Source: Saksenaea vasiformis B4078
Lineage: Eukaryota > Mucoromycota > Mucoromycetes > Mucorales > Saksenaeaceae
DNA: 64,000 bases
Direction of reading: 5' to 3'
Assembly (NCBI GenBank): GCA_000697055.1
Contig: JNDT01002122.1
Span: 24,966-88,965, forward strand
Shown in pieces: positions 10,433 to 22,439 of the stretch (the first letter of the stretch is position 1; each line of letters begins with the position of its first letter). The notes beneath the pieces were generated by a model. The model ran no database searches, was not told where the DNA came from, and was given only the letters and a program-made list of their open reading frames with translations. The position numbers and the translations under genes are program-made.

Positions 10433-12760
10433 ATGTCACAGGAAACACTTGCTGATCTTGAGAGACTACGAAACAATATTGAATTTACCTCCGTTGCTCA
10501 GTTCTTTCACACATTTCAAGACGCTTTCCGCCCATGGCCAGCACGTATCAGCGATCCATTTTCGCTTTCGAGGATGGGTAATACCGCTGGGAATGGATTG
10601 GCGGAAGAAAACTACGTCTTTGCTACAGAGGTAGGTCTAGTTGCTCGCAACACTATGGAGTTATTGTCGTTGTTTGTGCAACAGCCTTTTTGTTTGCATA
10701 ATTTGGTTTGACGTGTCATTACGACAGGATCTTGAACGTATGTTCTTGGATAGAGCTGAAAGACATCGATTGGAAGAGTTAATAGCACGTATGTTGCGAT
10801 CATTGACACGAAATCGGTTCATCAAGTATGTATGGTGTAGTCCGTTGCATAATTGATTGATTTTCTCCTGAGCGTAGCAACGACACGTGGCAAATGTACT
10901 TTTCACGGGAATTTGACAAACGTGAACCTGAAGAAACCAATTTGTTTCGGCGGCAGGACGATAGCACAGCCTCGGACGTGAAAGACGACGAAGACACTAA
11001 AGAAGATGATAAAACTGAACTAGTCAGTTTCTACACATTCACTTTAGAGGACAAGGTTCATTTGCTTAATATACTTTGCAACGTATGGCGATATTCTTCA
11101 ATGAACGACATGTTGCTTATTCTTCTATAGTGGCAATTAGAGGAGCCGGAGAGATTGCGAGACCACTTGCGAGACGACGACGACGCTGTACAATGGGTAT
11201 GCAACTCGTGTATGTTTGATTATTCAGGTTTGACATGTTCCGTGTTAGAGGGTAGACCCAATTGGGTACGACGCGAAAGGGAATTCCTTTTGGTTATTTG
11301 ATGGTAGATATTGCATGCTGTTGCGTAATGATGGGCTTAGCCGTATTATAGACAACAGACTTTACAAAGAGTCACCTCCGCTGAAACCGAAGACGAAAAA
11401 GGTACAAAAGTCAAAGCGGAAACAAGCTCCTACAAGACGAAGTCGCCGTCGAAATGCAAGAGGTAACGAATCGGAGGATTCGGCAGCGGCAGACGAAAGA
11501 ATTGAGGATGAGAATGACGAAGAAGAATGGGTACCATGGAAACTGGTAATGATGGTCCTAGTGGTCTGTTGGAGACTGAAGATGTTGTTGATAGATGTGT
11601 TTAACCAGCGAAGATTGGGAGAAGCTGCCGGAAAAGTTTGCAAACAGCAGCAATGTGGATGAGCAGCGGTTTTACAAATTACTTGTGAATGACGTTCTGC
11701 CAAAAGTTTTACCAGTAGTCCAGGATCATGAAAAGATTCTGAAGAAAGAAGAGGCTATCATACACCGAAAACGTAGTTCGCGACTTATGGTCCGAGAATT
11801 GCAGGCATTGGAGAGTGGAAGGCCTCAAGGATTTTGTGAAGGAGGTCTGCGTTCATCATCTCGAAGAGAAGAGAAAGCTCGCCGACGTGAGGAAATGGAG
11901 AGAGAAATGGCAGCGAAGGCGAGAGAAGAAAGATTGTTAGAGCGAGAGCGACGACTCATGGAACGTGAACAAGCCCAATTAGATCAAGAAAAGCGCAAAG
12001 AGCAAAAGGCAGCAGTTGCAGAAACTGATGCTCAAAAGCCAGAAACCAAGCGCAAGCGAGGTAGAAAACCAAAAGCTCGCAAACGAGATGCAGAGGATGA
12101 AGAAAGCTGGACCTTTGACTGCGTATGCGGAGTATCTGGCCAAGATATGGTAAAAAAGCATGGATGCATCATTAAGGTATGACTGATGAGTTATCGGTAT
12201 AGGATGATGGTAGTCCGATGATTGCATGTGAGCGTTGCGGCACCTGGCAACATATAGCTTGTCTTAAAAATGCCGGTCAGATTGATAAGAAACTGAAGAC
12301 ACTAGATAACGTTTTGTTCATCTGTCTTCATTGTCAAGCCAAAGATAAACCACAGAATCGACCTGGATCAGATGGAATACACAGTCCTGTGGTCAAGAAG
12401 ATAAAGAGGGAATCTGACGGTCGCAGTTTCCCGGTAATGCAAGGCCCTATGGCTGCGCCGCCTTTGCCCATACCGCATTACGGTAGCTTTCCGATGATGC
12501 CTTTACAACCTGCACCAAAGCCACAAGAGATCCCTCTGCCGTCGTATTCTCATCTTCCATTTCTCCTACCAAACAATGGTCCAGCTGCCGGCAGTATTAA
12601 TAAGTTTCAATCTATCACCCCGCAACCACCGAGCGCAGAAACTCATCCACCATCTGTTCCTTCAACGACACCATCAGGATCTGCACTCCTAACAGCGTCG
12701 CTGTCACCGTCTCGGCCCATTCTAAAAGACAACCCATTCTCGCAACAGCAGGAAACATAA
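10433..12760 (+). CDS. DDT/WHIM-PHD finger chromatin-remodelling protein, 8 exons
   Basis: Predicted about 651 aa. Exons: 10433-10630, 10728-10825, 10878-11082, 11131-11196, 11249-11303, 11352-11545, 11595-12176 and 12203-12760. The N-terminal part is a DDT-like helical segment (VAQFFHTFQDAF...LEELIARMLRSL). A WHIM-type motif RVDPIGYDAKGNSFWLFDDNRLYKE is created only by splicing out 11304-11351. Next comes TSEDWEKLPEKF, a long charged coiled-coil (Glu/Arg/Lys, about residues 330-430), and a PHD finger (CVCGV...DDGSPMIACERCGTWQHIACL...CLHC). The tail is Pro/Ser-rich. This layout is that of nucleosome-remodeller accessory subunits (CECR2- or Ioc-like), nuclear proteins that read histone tails. 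An alternative donor at 12150 would remove nine residues (VKKHGCIIK) inside the PHD finger and gives a more typical spacing. Exact orthology is unclear. Confidence 0.87.
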
Positions 12761-13358
12761 GCTTAGAAGCATAGCTATAGACGTGCTGATGATCCATTCA
12801 TGATGTAAATACAGTCATCTACAGAAAGTTACTGATAAACTGGTTTGAAAACTTAACAAATTTAAAGATGATTCTAAAGCTGGGTAAACACATTTAGGAC
12901 ATGTTGTACCAGTAAGAATCACATTGTAGAGACTTAGAATGCTAGATCTAGTATCCTATTTCTCTCAGATGATGTGTTGGCCGAAAGAATACAGCTCAGA
13001 AGTTCCCTTCTAGAGAATGCAGCATCTAAGGCAACTATATAGACATCTAATCATCAAACGTCTTTCGATACATGTGAAACTGCCATTTCTTGTCTTTCGT
13101 AAAAACTTTAGATTGGGCTGCATTATCAGGACAAGTTCTGCACTATCAACTGTGTAACCCAGGAACAAACACCAAACCGCTTCGTCGCGACAAAAAATGA
13201 TCGGGGCCCAAATTAAGAACATGCTTTACTTTCATTGGCAGGGCTCAAGCTCAAGCCTGCAAGTGCAATAAGCCACTGATGACGTGTCATCAACCTCAAA
13301 TCGAAGTTCATTCAAATTACTTGCGACATCCTTCATCTTGGTTTTTGGGTATAACACC
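12761..13358. other. Intergenic, no gene seen
   Basis: About 600 bases between the PHD gene stop and the Tra2-like gene ATG. It should contain one 3' end and one promoter. I see no recognisable coding or repeat element. Confidence 0.4.
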
Positions 13359-14450
13359 ATGAGTGAGATTGAAAACAGTGGTAAGTATAACAGCAAGATT
13401 TTACTTGATGTTGATGGCAAAATTGTCAGAGCCACGCATTCCAGATGAACGAGGCCGTAGCCCTCGTAGCCGCTCTAGATCGCGTTCCCCTCTGCGTGAG
13501 CGTGAACATAGCGGCGCTAGATACAGAAGTCGCTCTCGATCTAGAGATCTGTAAGTACTACTCTTCTATGATGAAATGAGCAGTATATATTTATCAACTG
13601 TACCTTTCTTGAAGCCGTGAGGATCCAGTTGATATGAATCCTGGAGATAATTTATTTATTACTGGTCTGTCCTTGAGAACCACCAGCGCTGAGCTGGAAG
13701 ACTTGTTCAACAAATATGGAAAAGTAAGCAATATGGCCCCTGCGTTTCGCATGCACTGACTTATTTTTTTTGTACTGATAGGTCCAAAAAGCTGAGGTCA
13801 TGTATGATCCTCACACTCGTGAGAGTCGTGGCTTTGGTTTCATCCGCATGAACTCAACTGAGGACGCAGACAGAGCCAAGGCAGCTGTGAATGGCACTGA
13901 AGTGGATGGACGTGTCATTACAGTTGAGAAGGTAAAGAAAAAAAATTCAAGCTTCGCCAGTGGTCTAACTTCCCATGGTAATAGGCCAGAAGGTCGAGAC
14001 CCAGAACCCCTACTCCTGGTCGCTACTACGGCCCCCCGAAACGTGGTGGACGTAAGTATTTCTTTTCTTTGTTGCCTTTTCTTTTCCCTACCCTACTTTT
14101 CCCTTTTCATTGTTGGACGCGTAAGAACACAAATATGTGCTCATGCTCGGACTACCACTTTGTTAGCGCACATAGAACGTTTTGATCCTCGTGCTGACTT
14201 TTCCCGCTATTATGATCGTTATGAAGCTAGACTACCACCTCGCGGCGAACCAAGATATGACCGCTACTACGACCGGTCTTACATGGATCGCTATGATCCT
14301 CCTAGGTATGACCGCTACGAGAGGGATCGTTATGATCGCTACGATCGTTATGACCGTTACGACCGCTATGATCGTTACGATCGTTACGATCGCCGTCCAC
14401 CGCCGCCGCGCTATGATCCTTATCCTCCTCGTGCGAGATCACCTTATTAA
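13359..14450 (+). CDS. Transformer-2-like SR splicing regulator (RRM + RS), 6 exons
   Basis: Predicted 247 aa from exons 13359-13380, 13430-13550, 13615-13723, 13782-13931, 13985-14051 and 14176-14450. A short Arg-Ser stretch (RSPRSRSRSRSPLRERE and RSRSRSRD) precedes a single RRM. Its RNP2 is LFITGLSL and its RNP1 is RGFGFIRM. The RRM is followed by RPRTPTPGRYYGPPKRGG, which matches the diagnostic Tra2 linker (human TRA2B has RPHTPTPGIYMG). The C terminus is a Tyr-Asp-Arg repeat tail encoded by 9-bp DNA repeats. Tra2 proteins bind GAA-rich exonic enhancers and promote exon inclusion in the nucleus. The start exon is only 22 bp, but the ATG context and clean GT/AG junctions support it. Function is by family resemblance. 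Confidence 0.92.
14326..14394 (+). repeat. 9-bp coding repeat (Tyr-Asp-Arg tandem)
   Basis: Seven or more in-frame units of TA(T/C)GA(T/C)CG(T/C) encode (YDR)n in the Tra2-like tail. Synonymous third-position variation between units suggests selection on the protein repeat rather than very recent expansion. Confidence 0.85.
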
Positions 14451-16040
14451 ACGTGTTTGGTGGTGTATTGCAACAATCATGTGGATGCTCTTAATGAAGA
14501 ACAATTGCGCCGTGCAGCATGTTTTCAGCCCAGCTAGTTCTTGTTTTCCTTTTTTTTCGTTTGTTTCTCGACTACACCAAATTAACAATACTCGCCTTCA
14601 ACACCTCGACAAAAAAAAAAAAGAAAATTTCATAACACCGTATTCTTGCGCCAGTTCTATGTTCTTGTATTAACGACTCTTCCGATCCAGTCAACAACTG
14701 AAGATCGACTTAATGCCCTCTTAAAAGAAAGGTAACGTAAAATAGAATAGACGTGAGCAAACTATTTTAGAAGCGCCTGCAAAGAAGGCTATGCCACTTA
14801 ACTTCGCGAAAGAAGCTCATCGACAATACTTCTTTTTCGCGAACTCGCGTCGACATTGATGATCATCTCTCGACTTTAATCAGCTATAATCAACCGTAGC
14901 TCCGCATAAAAGTCCCTATACCTTCTACATCTAGCTTTGATGTAGAACTGAAGAAAAGAGAGAGAGAGAGTACACATATGAGTGCTGAACTTTGAGTTAC
15001 GCCTCGCAATGTGCAGTGTCATACAAGCTGAGTGGTCCCTTTATTATCCTAACCCGGGCTGAAATGCACTGGGTCCAGCTATCGATTGTGTAACCGATAA
15101 TGTGAAACTGAAAATAAATTTTGCGTCGATGAAGAAGATGTGTATGGCAAGTACATCCGTTCGTTCCAGCGTTTTTTGATGGGGCTTTGGTGAAGAGTGG
15201 AAAGTTGCTATGGCAATGAGTCTGATTCTGATTGCCATCGTTGGCTGCTCTTTCTGCTGCTGCCTTCTCGTACTGCTTCAGCTGTAGTCTATCTCCCTTC
15301 TTCTGCAGCCAATCTGTCATAGAAATGCGCTTGAGTTTCTTGGCCTTCAATCACCTTCGGAGTCCTCACACTGACGAAAACCGTTTCTCGAAACGATGGG
15401 GGGAAAGTTATATTATTTTGAACAAATGCCAATGCATTACATTTAGAAACGGGATGCAGGCACTACCAGGCACTCAGGAACTCTTACTCTTCCGAACTTT
15501 AGTGTAAAGATGAGAGGTCAGGACTTCACCAATTTGATACTTTGTTGTTGATTATTTTTATCCAACTACAAGTGAATTCATAATGCTTTAATGGTGTAAC
15601 TGATCTGTTACGAAATGGACGATAAAATGAAAATGCTCCTAGTCAATTGATAGAGATATTCAAAGAAACCTTGTGACGAAAAGATTTCGCAAGTTTGCCA
15701 GGTGAAACAGCGACATTGTTCTGTTTTCGCTGCTATCAACCACTCAAACTTCTATATTTTACAGCTGAATCCATCAATGTGAATGTGTAATACGAGTTAC
15801 ATCTGAAAAAAAGTCTAGTGTTAGTGACCTATTCTAGATTTTGGCACCGTTGCTTGCCTTACAGCCCTTTGCATCAGTCAAAAAGCTACTCAACCGCCAC
15901 GTAGGACCAAAAGGCAATCCAAAGGAATTACATATGAGAGCACATACCCGAAGATTTAAGCACGGGGCGGGCTTTCTCCGGGGACACCCCACCCAATGGC
16001 TTTCTATGCTTGCTTTTCGAATTCAAATGGCCTAGCACCG
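14451..16040. other. Intergenic, no firm gene
   Basis: Contains the Tra2-like 3' region (A-run near 14,612) and about 1.4 kb of unassigned DNA. A minus-strand open frame at 14997-15350 starts MKAKKLKRISMTDWLQKKGD, charged and helical-looking, but it ends in low-quality sequence and no splice model extends it. I do not call it a gene. Confidence 0.35.
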
Positions 16041-17263
16041 TCCTTCTAGCGCATGTGCCAGAAGATATGGAGGATGTTCCTTGCGGCGTTCACGTCCTTA
16101 TTCCAGATTGTGCGACATGTTTGGCAATGGTTCACAGCATGAAGGGCTGGTCCCAGCCGGTCAAGAAAATCTGTTTCCGCATGCACAGAGGACATACTTT
16201 GCTGAATCTGTTGTGTATGCTGACCACGCCTGCAAAGGTTAGAGCACCCTTGGCTGGTCCTGAATTCATTGATGAAGACCATAGTGAGGTATTGCGAGAG
16301 TTTGCGGCGAAAAGTCTTGACAGGAACTGGTCGATGTCCCACCTGCGTATGACTGAATTTCGCACTTCCATATGCCACAACGATGTCTTCTCTCCTGTTC
16401 CTATCGCCCCTCACGCGTATACATAGTTCATGAAGTGCCCGCTGTGACCAATGGTAGGTGGTCCAGCGCAGCGTTCGTTCTCGGGTATAAACTGGAAACG
16501 ATGCTCGAGATGCGGAAAGACGGAGCGCAGGCTCTCCACAAACACTTGCTGGTTCACCGCCTTTGATGTGGTAATCCTTGATTAGATCTCCTGTATGTCG
16601 GGATTGTGGATATGATGCGTGCGTCGCCGCGAGGAAGACTTGTTGTGGAAAGCGAGTTCATGCCATTCCTTCGCGGATATATGCACGTTTTGCCTGGGGA
16701 CGACCTCTCGACCAGCGCAAGCATTGCTTGTAACTACCAATTCTGTCACACCTGCGTCTGCCCCAATCACTCGGGTGTCAGGGCCAATAGGTACGTTGGT
16801 TGGGTTCAATGGCGCGCGTTTTGGTCGCTTGGGTCTTGTATACAATACGCTTGTGCTAATTCCGTCTGTGCTGATATGGCACCTGAACTACTTTTGATGT
16901 CTAACTCGATCTTCGTCTTCAGAGCCAGGTTCCTGGACGCCTCGGAGTCTGGAGAAATCGAATGCTTCTGTCCACCACCTGATCCTGTCAACGTGAAAGC
17001 CATGTCTCGAGTCAATCAGTCGGTGCGCAGCCGGATTGTCTCTAGTAGCCCATAGCAGTAACTCACGAAGAGCTCGGGCGTCGATATCAATGTATCGCCA
17101 CAGATGGGATTCTTTGACAGTATCTCGCATTATGACACTTCCAAGGCGAACGAAGGACCAACGCTTAACCCGTTTGCTAAAATGGATGGATATGTACAAC
17201 AAGGAGTTGGTTACTTCACGTCTTGCAGCGTACTCGAACACCTGGTTTAAACCAGCTCTGTGA
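16040..17263 (-). pseudogene. Fanzor (TnpB-like nuclease) relic, second lineage
   Basis: Three minus-strand frames in the right order carry one gene. 16888-17241 has RVKRWSFVRLGSVIMRD and SHLWRYIDIDARALREL, an N-terminal Fanzor-like part. 16582-16845 has RuvC-I VIGADAGVTELVVTS (Asp codon 16756-16758, retained). 16046-16414 has EDIVVAYGSAKFS, GHRPVPVKTFRRKLSQ, then INEFRTSQGCSNLC and CQTCRTIWNKDVNAARNI (zinc ribbon and RuvC-III). Stops and frame changes separate the parts, and the first cysteine pair is spaced CxxxC rather than CxxC, so it looks inactive. It differs from the 41-kb copy in the PVKxFRRxLSQ block and in NEFRTS against DEYNSSK, implying a separate lineage. It appears more GC-rich than its flanks, consistent with separate origin. 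Confidence 0.78.
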
Positions 17264-17264
17264 G

Positions 17265-18846
17265 TCCATGGAAGCTCTGCAGTCTCTAAGAATGGTATAT
17301 GTCAAATGTTTGCCGTAGCTGTGGATCAGCAATTGGCCTAGGCCGATGGACTGTCGGCCGAAGTAATGTTACTGCCCAGAGGGTCTTGTCGATGTCTCCT
17401 TGAATTCCCGTTGAGAATTAATACATGAAGCTAGCATACACCGTTAGACTTACGTGTTGCTCCATCGGAGCCTCTCTGTCGCGCTGAAAACTGGCCGTAG
17501 CTTTATTTGTCAGTTTTGGTCTATCCATCCTCCGTTATGAGCATGTATAACGATTTTGCAAGAGCACTTACCAAAGACGTTCAGTATCAATAACGGGAGT
17601 TAGAAGAAGAAGAACTCATAGATGGGACGGCTGCATTTAAGGTTTTTATTTGCCACTTTGTTCTCTGATTTCAAGTCACGAGCAACGTCAAGTACAGGCA
17701 AATTTCAGGTTTCTTAGTCCAAACAGCCTTGCATATGACGACAAACACCTTTCAATCGCCATCTATAACCTACGTACCTGTTTGATAGTTGTTATTGCAG
17801 TATAGAAATATATGATCTAAATGATTTTCACCCTGTATATTCTTATGACTGAATGGTGATTAGATTAGATCACATCACACAAAGTTGTTGATGTACACGC
17901 AGAGCTGATAAAGTGACCTTTGCTGCATAACATGTCTAAAGCTGGAAATCGCAGCAGAATCGAATCACAGGAAAATATGCTGGACAGTAGCTCGCCTAAT
18001 ATTAATTGTATGGCAACACCGGTTGGACGCCACAAACGTTATTGTTTGGAAATCCTGATACGTTGTAGGCAGAGAAGTCAATAAAATCGCTACGTTATCC
18101 ATGAAGATGTTATTAAGCATCACCAATGAGCGAAAATACAATAATTGGACATAAAGATATATCTCCTATTAGAACCTTTCGTACCTTTAGTGCCTTTTAG
18201 CAACTGGTAATATCCTGCTCAGTTTCGCTGTCATGTTGCTTCCAATACACAAGTCAAATATATGTGTAGCCACTGCAGCAGTTGCAGTTATTGCTTGCCT
18301 TCGTATTGGCAGAAAAGTAGCAGAAACAGAATTTTAGGCCTGTGAGCAAATTCTCAGATGTAGTCTGCGTTTTGAAGTCATATAATCATCGTCAAGTCTG
18401 CAATCGCTATGTAGCCTTCCTTTCAAGATAATAACAATTGCTTTCAGATGATAATGAAGCTGTTCCATTATCACGAAACGATTTTCATTTGATTCATGCA
18501 AGATGTTGGCACCTCTGGTTTTACTGTATCGGGCATAAGCCGAAAGGTTGGTAACTAATTCCCGCTGGTAGTCATGACTGCCAGGTGCGAGAAAGCGAAA
18601 ACATCGCAGAACTACTCGAGAAGTAGAAGTAGAAGTAGTCACCATTTCTGGCTCCAAGGAGTAGTTTCATAAGTGCTACGCGCTTCTAAAATGTGTAAAT
18701 CAAGAGCAAACAAGCAGCATTGCATTTAGTTTGCTCACATTCGACTTTTCTTTCAGAAACTCACTTTCTGGAGCCGGTCACAAACTCGCGGTGAGTCCAG
18801 CTCATGACCCCGCCGGCAGTTGTTGTGAAAGGGGGTTAGGGTCAGC
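17265..18846. other. Intergenic, no gene recognised
   Basis: About 1.6 kb between the Fanzor relic and the Ugo1-like gene. Only short unsupported open frames are present. The last 200 bp should contain the promoter of the downstream gene. Confidence 0.4.
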
Positions 18847-20483
18847 ATGCCTGTGAATGCCCAAATAAGCGTCAATCCACACCGGCCTTATTACACGCCA
18901 GGTTTACACCGTCAGCATAACTATACGTCCTTACCATCGAGTGAGACTATCCCTGGACTTACGCCCGACGTCTTTGATAATGAAGAGGCAGCATTAAAAG
19001 GCATCGCAACGCGATTCACAAGCTTTGCTATGCTAAAGTACTTTGTGACTATGCTAACGAGTCCTTTCGAAGTGGGAACAACTCTTTTGCAAGTGCAATA
19101 CTCCCCTCATGAGGATGTCGAAGTCATTGCATTTAGCGATGAAAAATTACCGGGGACGCAAGAGGTATACTTCATTTTCGTATACCTAGACACTAAAAAG
19201 GAGTTTTGCGTTTCCAGAACCCGTCCTACTTCAATGGGATATCGTCCGATGAAGAAGACGACGGAGACGCTTTCTACAGCACACGACCTCCACAGCATAC
19301 ACCGTCGCCAAGGAGTAGTCGATTTAAAAGTCCAAGCGACAGTGGCATGCTCGCAAGGAGCGTCTATGACGATGAAACGCGGCCAGCATATCAGATGGCG
19401 CCGATGAATGGCGGCGTATTAGAGATTCTAAGCCATATCGTCAAACAGCCAACAGAGGGATGGAAGTCGTTACTGAAAGGTAAATAGATCTACTAAGGTC
19501 TGTCTGCAGGTCAGGCACAGATTTATTCAATGGTTTCAGGACAACGGGTCACTTGGATCTATGAGATGCTACGTGCGTTTTTGCAACCGTCGTTAGAACG
19601 CTCTCTAAACGACCTTTTTGGATTGTACGACGATACAATTCCCTTAATGCATCTCGACAGCGTGACGCCGAATATGACAACTTTGGTTGCAAGCCATCTT
19701 GTCGTGGGTGTTTTATTGAGTCCATTAGAAATCATTAGGACACGGTAGGTTCAGGAAAATTTGGTAGAGTGAATGGTGATATTTATAGTTTTATGTAGGT
19801 TGATTGTACAATCATCCTCGCCGCTAAATAGCAAGTACAAAGGACCGATACATGCCTTGATGACAATGTGTCGTGAAGAAGGTGGTCTTAAAAGCGTATA
19901 CCTCTCCAACAACCTGATCCCTACCATTTTATATCATATTATCACGCCACTTATCTCCAGCAGTACTCCACTCATCATCGACCGAGTACTCCACATATCT
20001 GCATCCGATTCACCTGTTCTATATGGAGCTGCGCAGCTTGCCTTTAGCACTCTCGGCTTGATTATCACCCTTCCGTTGGAGACTATCCGAAAGCGTTTGC
20101 ACTGTCAAGTTAACATGCCATCTGCCGTTGCACTGCGTTCTGTCCCATACAAGGGCGTACTTGATGCCCTCTACAAGATTATGAAGGAAGAAGGCACGAG
20201 AAACAAGAAGAGCACACAGTCAACCGCACGAGCAAAGAAAGCCGATGCGTTGCTTGATGATCCATCAGATAGCGAAGACGATCTGCCGGTAGTGACACAA
20301 CCAAAGACCACTAGCGCTTGGGGCATCCGTGGCCTATATAAAGGCTTCGGCATGCAAATGGCAGCGAACGTCATGCTGTTTATATTTCACACGATTAACG
20401 GCATAGAAGGTAAAAGACATACTGTCGTTTGATTCGCCTGTACTGACTTTTAAACCACAGACGACTTTGATGGCTTTATCTGA
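18847..20483 (+). CDS. Ugo1-like mitochondrial outer-membrane carrier-fold fusion protein, 5 exons
   Basis: Predicted 472 aa. Exons: 18847-19164, 19218-19479, 19540-19744, 19799-20409 and 20461-20483. The last exon adds only the seven-residue tail (DDFDGFI after splicing). The protein has degenerate mitochondrial-carrier repeats: LTSPFEVGTTLLQVQY, LLSPLEIIRTRLIVQS and ITLPLETIRKRLHCQV, each a P-x-(D/E)-x-x-(R/K)-like signature after a hydrophobic helix. The repeats are separated by acidic inserts (SSDEEDDGD and DDPSDSEDD). Modified carrier signatures with long acidic linkers and an N-terminal soluble extension match fungal Ugo1/SLC25A46-type proteins. These act in mitochondrial fusion on the outer membrane rather than as solute carriers. 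The full ATP/ADP-carrier motif is absent. A generic mitochondrial carrier is the alternative. Confidence 0.82.
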
Positions 20484-20695
20484 ACGATTATAGATACTTG
20501 CTTTGTAATCTTTATAAAAACTGCATCTTATATCCTACTTTCATGCAACGACTCGATCATAATCTGACTGGTTTGTTAGGAACAAAGTAAGGGTTACAAT
20601 GCTGCAACCAGATTTGGAAGTAGCGTGTGATCGGATAAATAGGCTGCTTAGAACACAGGAGTGGAGTCTTGTTTTACTTCTTGACCAGTTGGTTC

Positions 20696-22439
20696 ATGAG
20701 AATCCCTCTTCTTTTTTTCATTTTGCTAGTAGCAGCAACTTTTGTCGCTGCTGACAACCCGTTACAGACGGTGATAGATGTAGGAGCCAGAAAGAAAAGA
20801 ATAGCGATCATAGGTAGTATAGGCGGGATGTACTTGTCATGTTCATGTTAACGCATGTCCAGGTGGGGGCGCTGGAGGCACTTCCGCTGCATTTTGGCTT
20901 CACAATGTACTTCCGGAAACGGACATTACCATCTACGATGATCAGTCGGTGCTAGGCGGTAGAAGTCGAGTTATACCAATCAAAGATAACGCCTCCTTGG
21001 GTTGGATTGAGCAGGGAGCGTCGATTTTTGTGAAGGAAAATTACAATCTGATGAACGCTACTGAAGTTTTCGGATTGAAGCGCGTGCGTATGGTTGATAA
21101 CTCATTAAAACGCGGCCTCGGGGTATGGGACGGTAGATCTTTCCTTTTCGAAGAGTCTGGACGGGGATGGTGGGACAAAGCGAAAGTTTTATGGCGATAT
21201 GGACTCGCACCGCTGCGGTTCAAAACTATGTTACAGTCGTTATTAACCGATTTCTTTACGGTTTACAACGAGGGACCGCCTTTCTATAGCGTTCCGGATG
21301 TCATCCGACAGCTTAACTTGCGTGCATTAGTTGACACATCAGCAAGCGATTATCTTGCCCAACAAGGCATCGCGGAGCGCTTTCTTCATGAAATCGTTCA
21401 AACAGCAACAAGAGCCAATTACGGTCAGAATCTTAATGAGCTTCACGCAATGGGAGCTGTGGTAGGCTGCATGGCAAATCCGATACCTTTAATAGGTTAA
21501 ATCTTGCCGTTAGGTATCCATGGCAGCTAATGGGGCTTGGTCCGTCGAAAATGGGAATTACCAGCTATTTGAGTCGTTTGCTAAGTACTCTGGTGCCACT
21601 GTGCGGCTGGGCACATCTGTCCAAGAAATTCGAAATGTGACCGAAATCAATTCGGAAGGAAAATCATCTACCTTGTACGAAGTTTATGCCAATGATGGAA
21701 CAAACGATGCCTATGATGTAGTGATCCTTGCTTCCCCTCTTCATCCCGAGACAAGACCTCGAATGCCTTTCCCAGTGACAGAACACCGCAGAGACTACCA
21801 CACCGTCCATGTTACGTTCATTGCTGGATTTCCCAATGCAGTTTACTTTGGACGAACAACGGAAACGATGCCTTCAGCCGTTATTACGACTGGTTATCCT
21901 CTTGGTAACAAAATCTCCCCTTTCACTTGATTGAGCCAAATGCTGACCTATATCCAGCGGAAAATTTTAAGGACGCCACACCACCATTCACGACATTTTC
22001 GATCCATCGTATTCTTGACAATGGTGAAAACGTTGTCAAAATGTTCTCTGCACAGCCTCTGTCAGATGATCTACTCGATCAGATGTTCCATAATCGAAGT
22101 TGGGTCGACCGGAAAGCTTGGCCAGCATTCCCTGAACTGCGACCTGTTTCAAACGACGACAGCTGGCCGCCCCTTATCCTTGATGGGCTGGATGAAGAAG
22201 AAAATGGCATTCTTTACCTTAACGCATTCGAGAATTTTATCTCTGTAAGTAACGACACAACAGAACCTTCGCTTCTAACTCCACGTTAGACTATGGAAAC
22301 CCAAACTATTATAAGCAAGAATGCAGCCAAGCTGTTATACGACCGTTGGTGTAGTCCAAATGGAGGTTTTTATGCTACCTGTGTCCCATTCGGGGATGGT
22401 TGGGGTAGCTTACGAAGAGCTGACGAGATAAACGTCTGA
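20696..22439 (+). CDS. Prenylcysteine oxidase/lyase-like FAD enzyme, 5 exons
   Basis: Predicted 514 aa, close to human PCYOX1. Exons: 20696-20813, 20863-21461, 21514-21904, 21958-22244 and 22290-22439. A cleavable signal peptide (about residues 1-20, RIPLLFFILLVAATFVAA) precedes IAIIGGGAGGTSAAFWL, the FAD-binding GxGxxG fold, which is assembled across intron 1. Further family blocks are DDQSVLGGRSRV, AMGAVVSMAANGAWSVENGN and DVVILASPLH. Such enzymes oxidatively cleave farnesyl- or geranylgeranyl-cysteine from degraded prenylated proteins, in lysosomal/vacuolar or secretory compartments, releasing an aldehyde, cysteine and H2O2. I chose the ATG that gives the signal peptide; the frame is open further upstream but without another ATG. 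The last 30 coding bases overlap the 3' coding end of the minus-strand hydrolase. Confidence 0.9.

Noticed and set aside
10221..10634. 137-codon open frame overlapping the first exon of the DDT/PHD gene
   Set aside because: It is out of frame with the conserved DDT coding sequence and shows no domain; a shadow frame crossing the tandem 30-mers.
14997..15350. Minus-strand open frame starting MKAKKLKRISMTDWLQKKGD
   Set aside because: The first 40 residues look protein-like, but the rest does not, and no splice model or family supports it.
20669..20695. Nine-codon extension of the prenylcysteine oxidase
   Set aside because: It begins with TTG, not ATG, and would push the signal peptide inward; the ATG at 20,696 is used.
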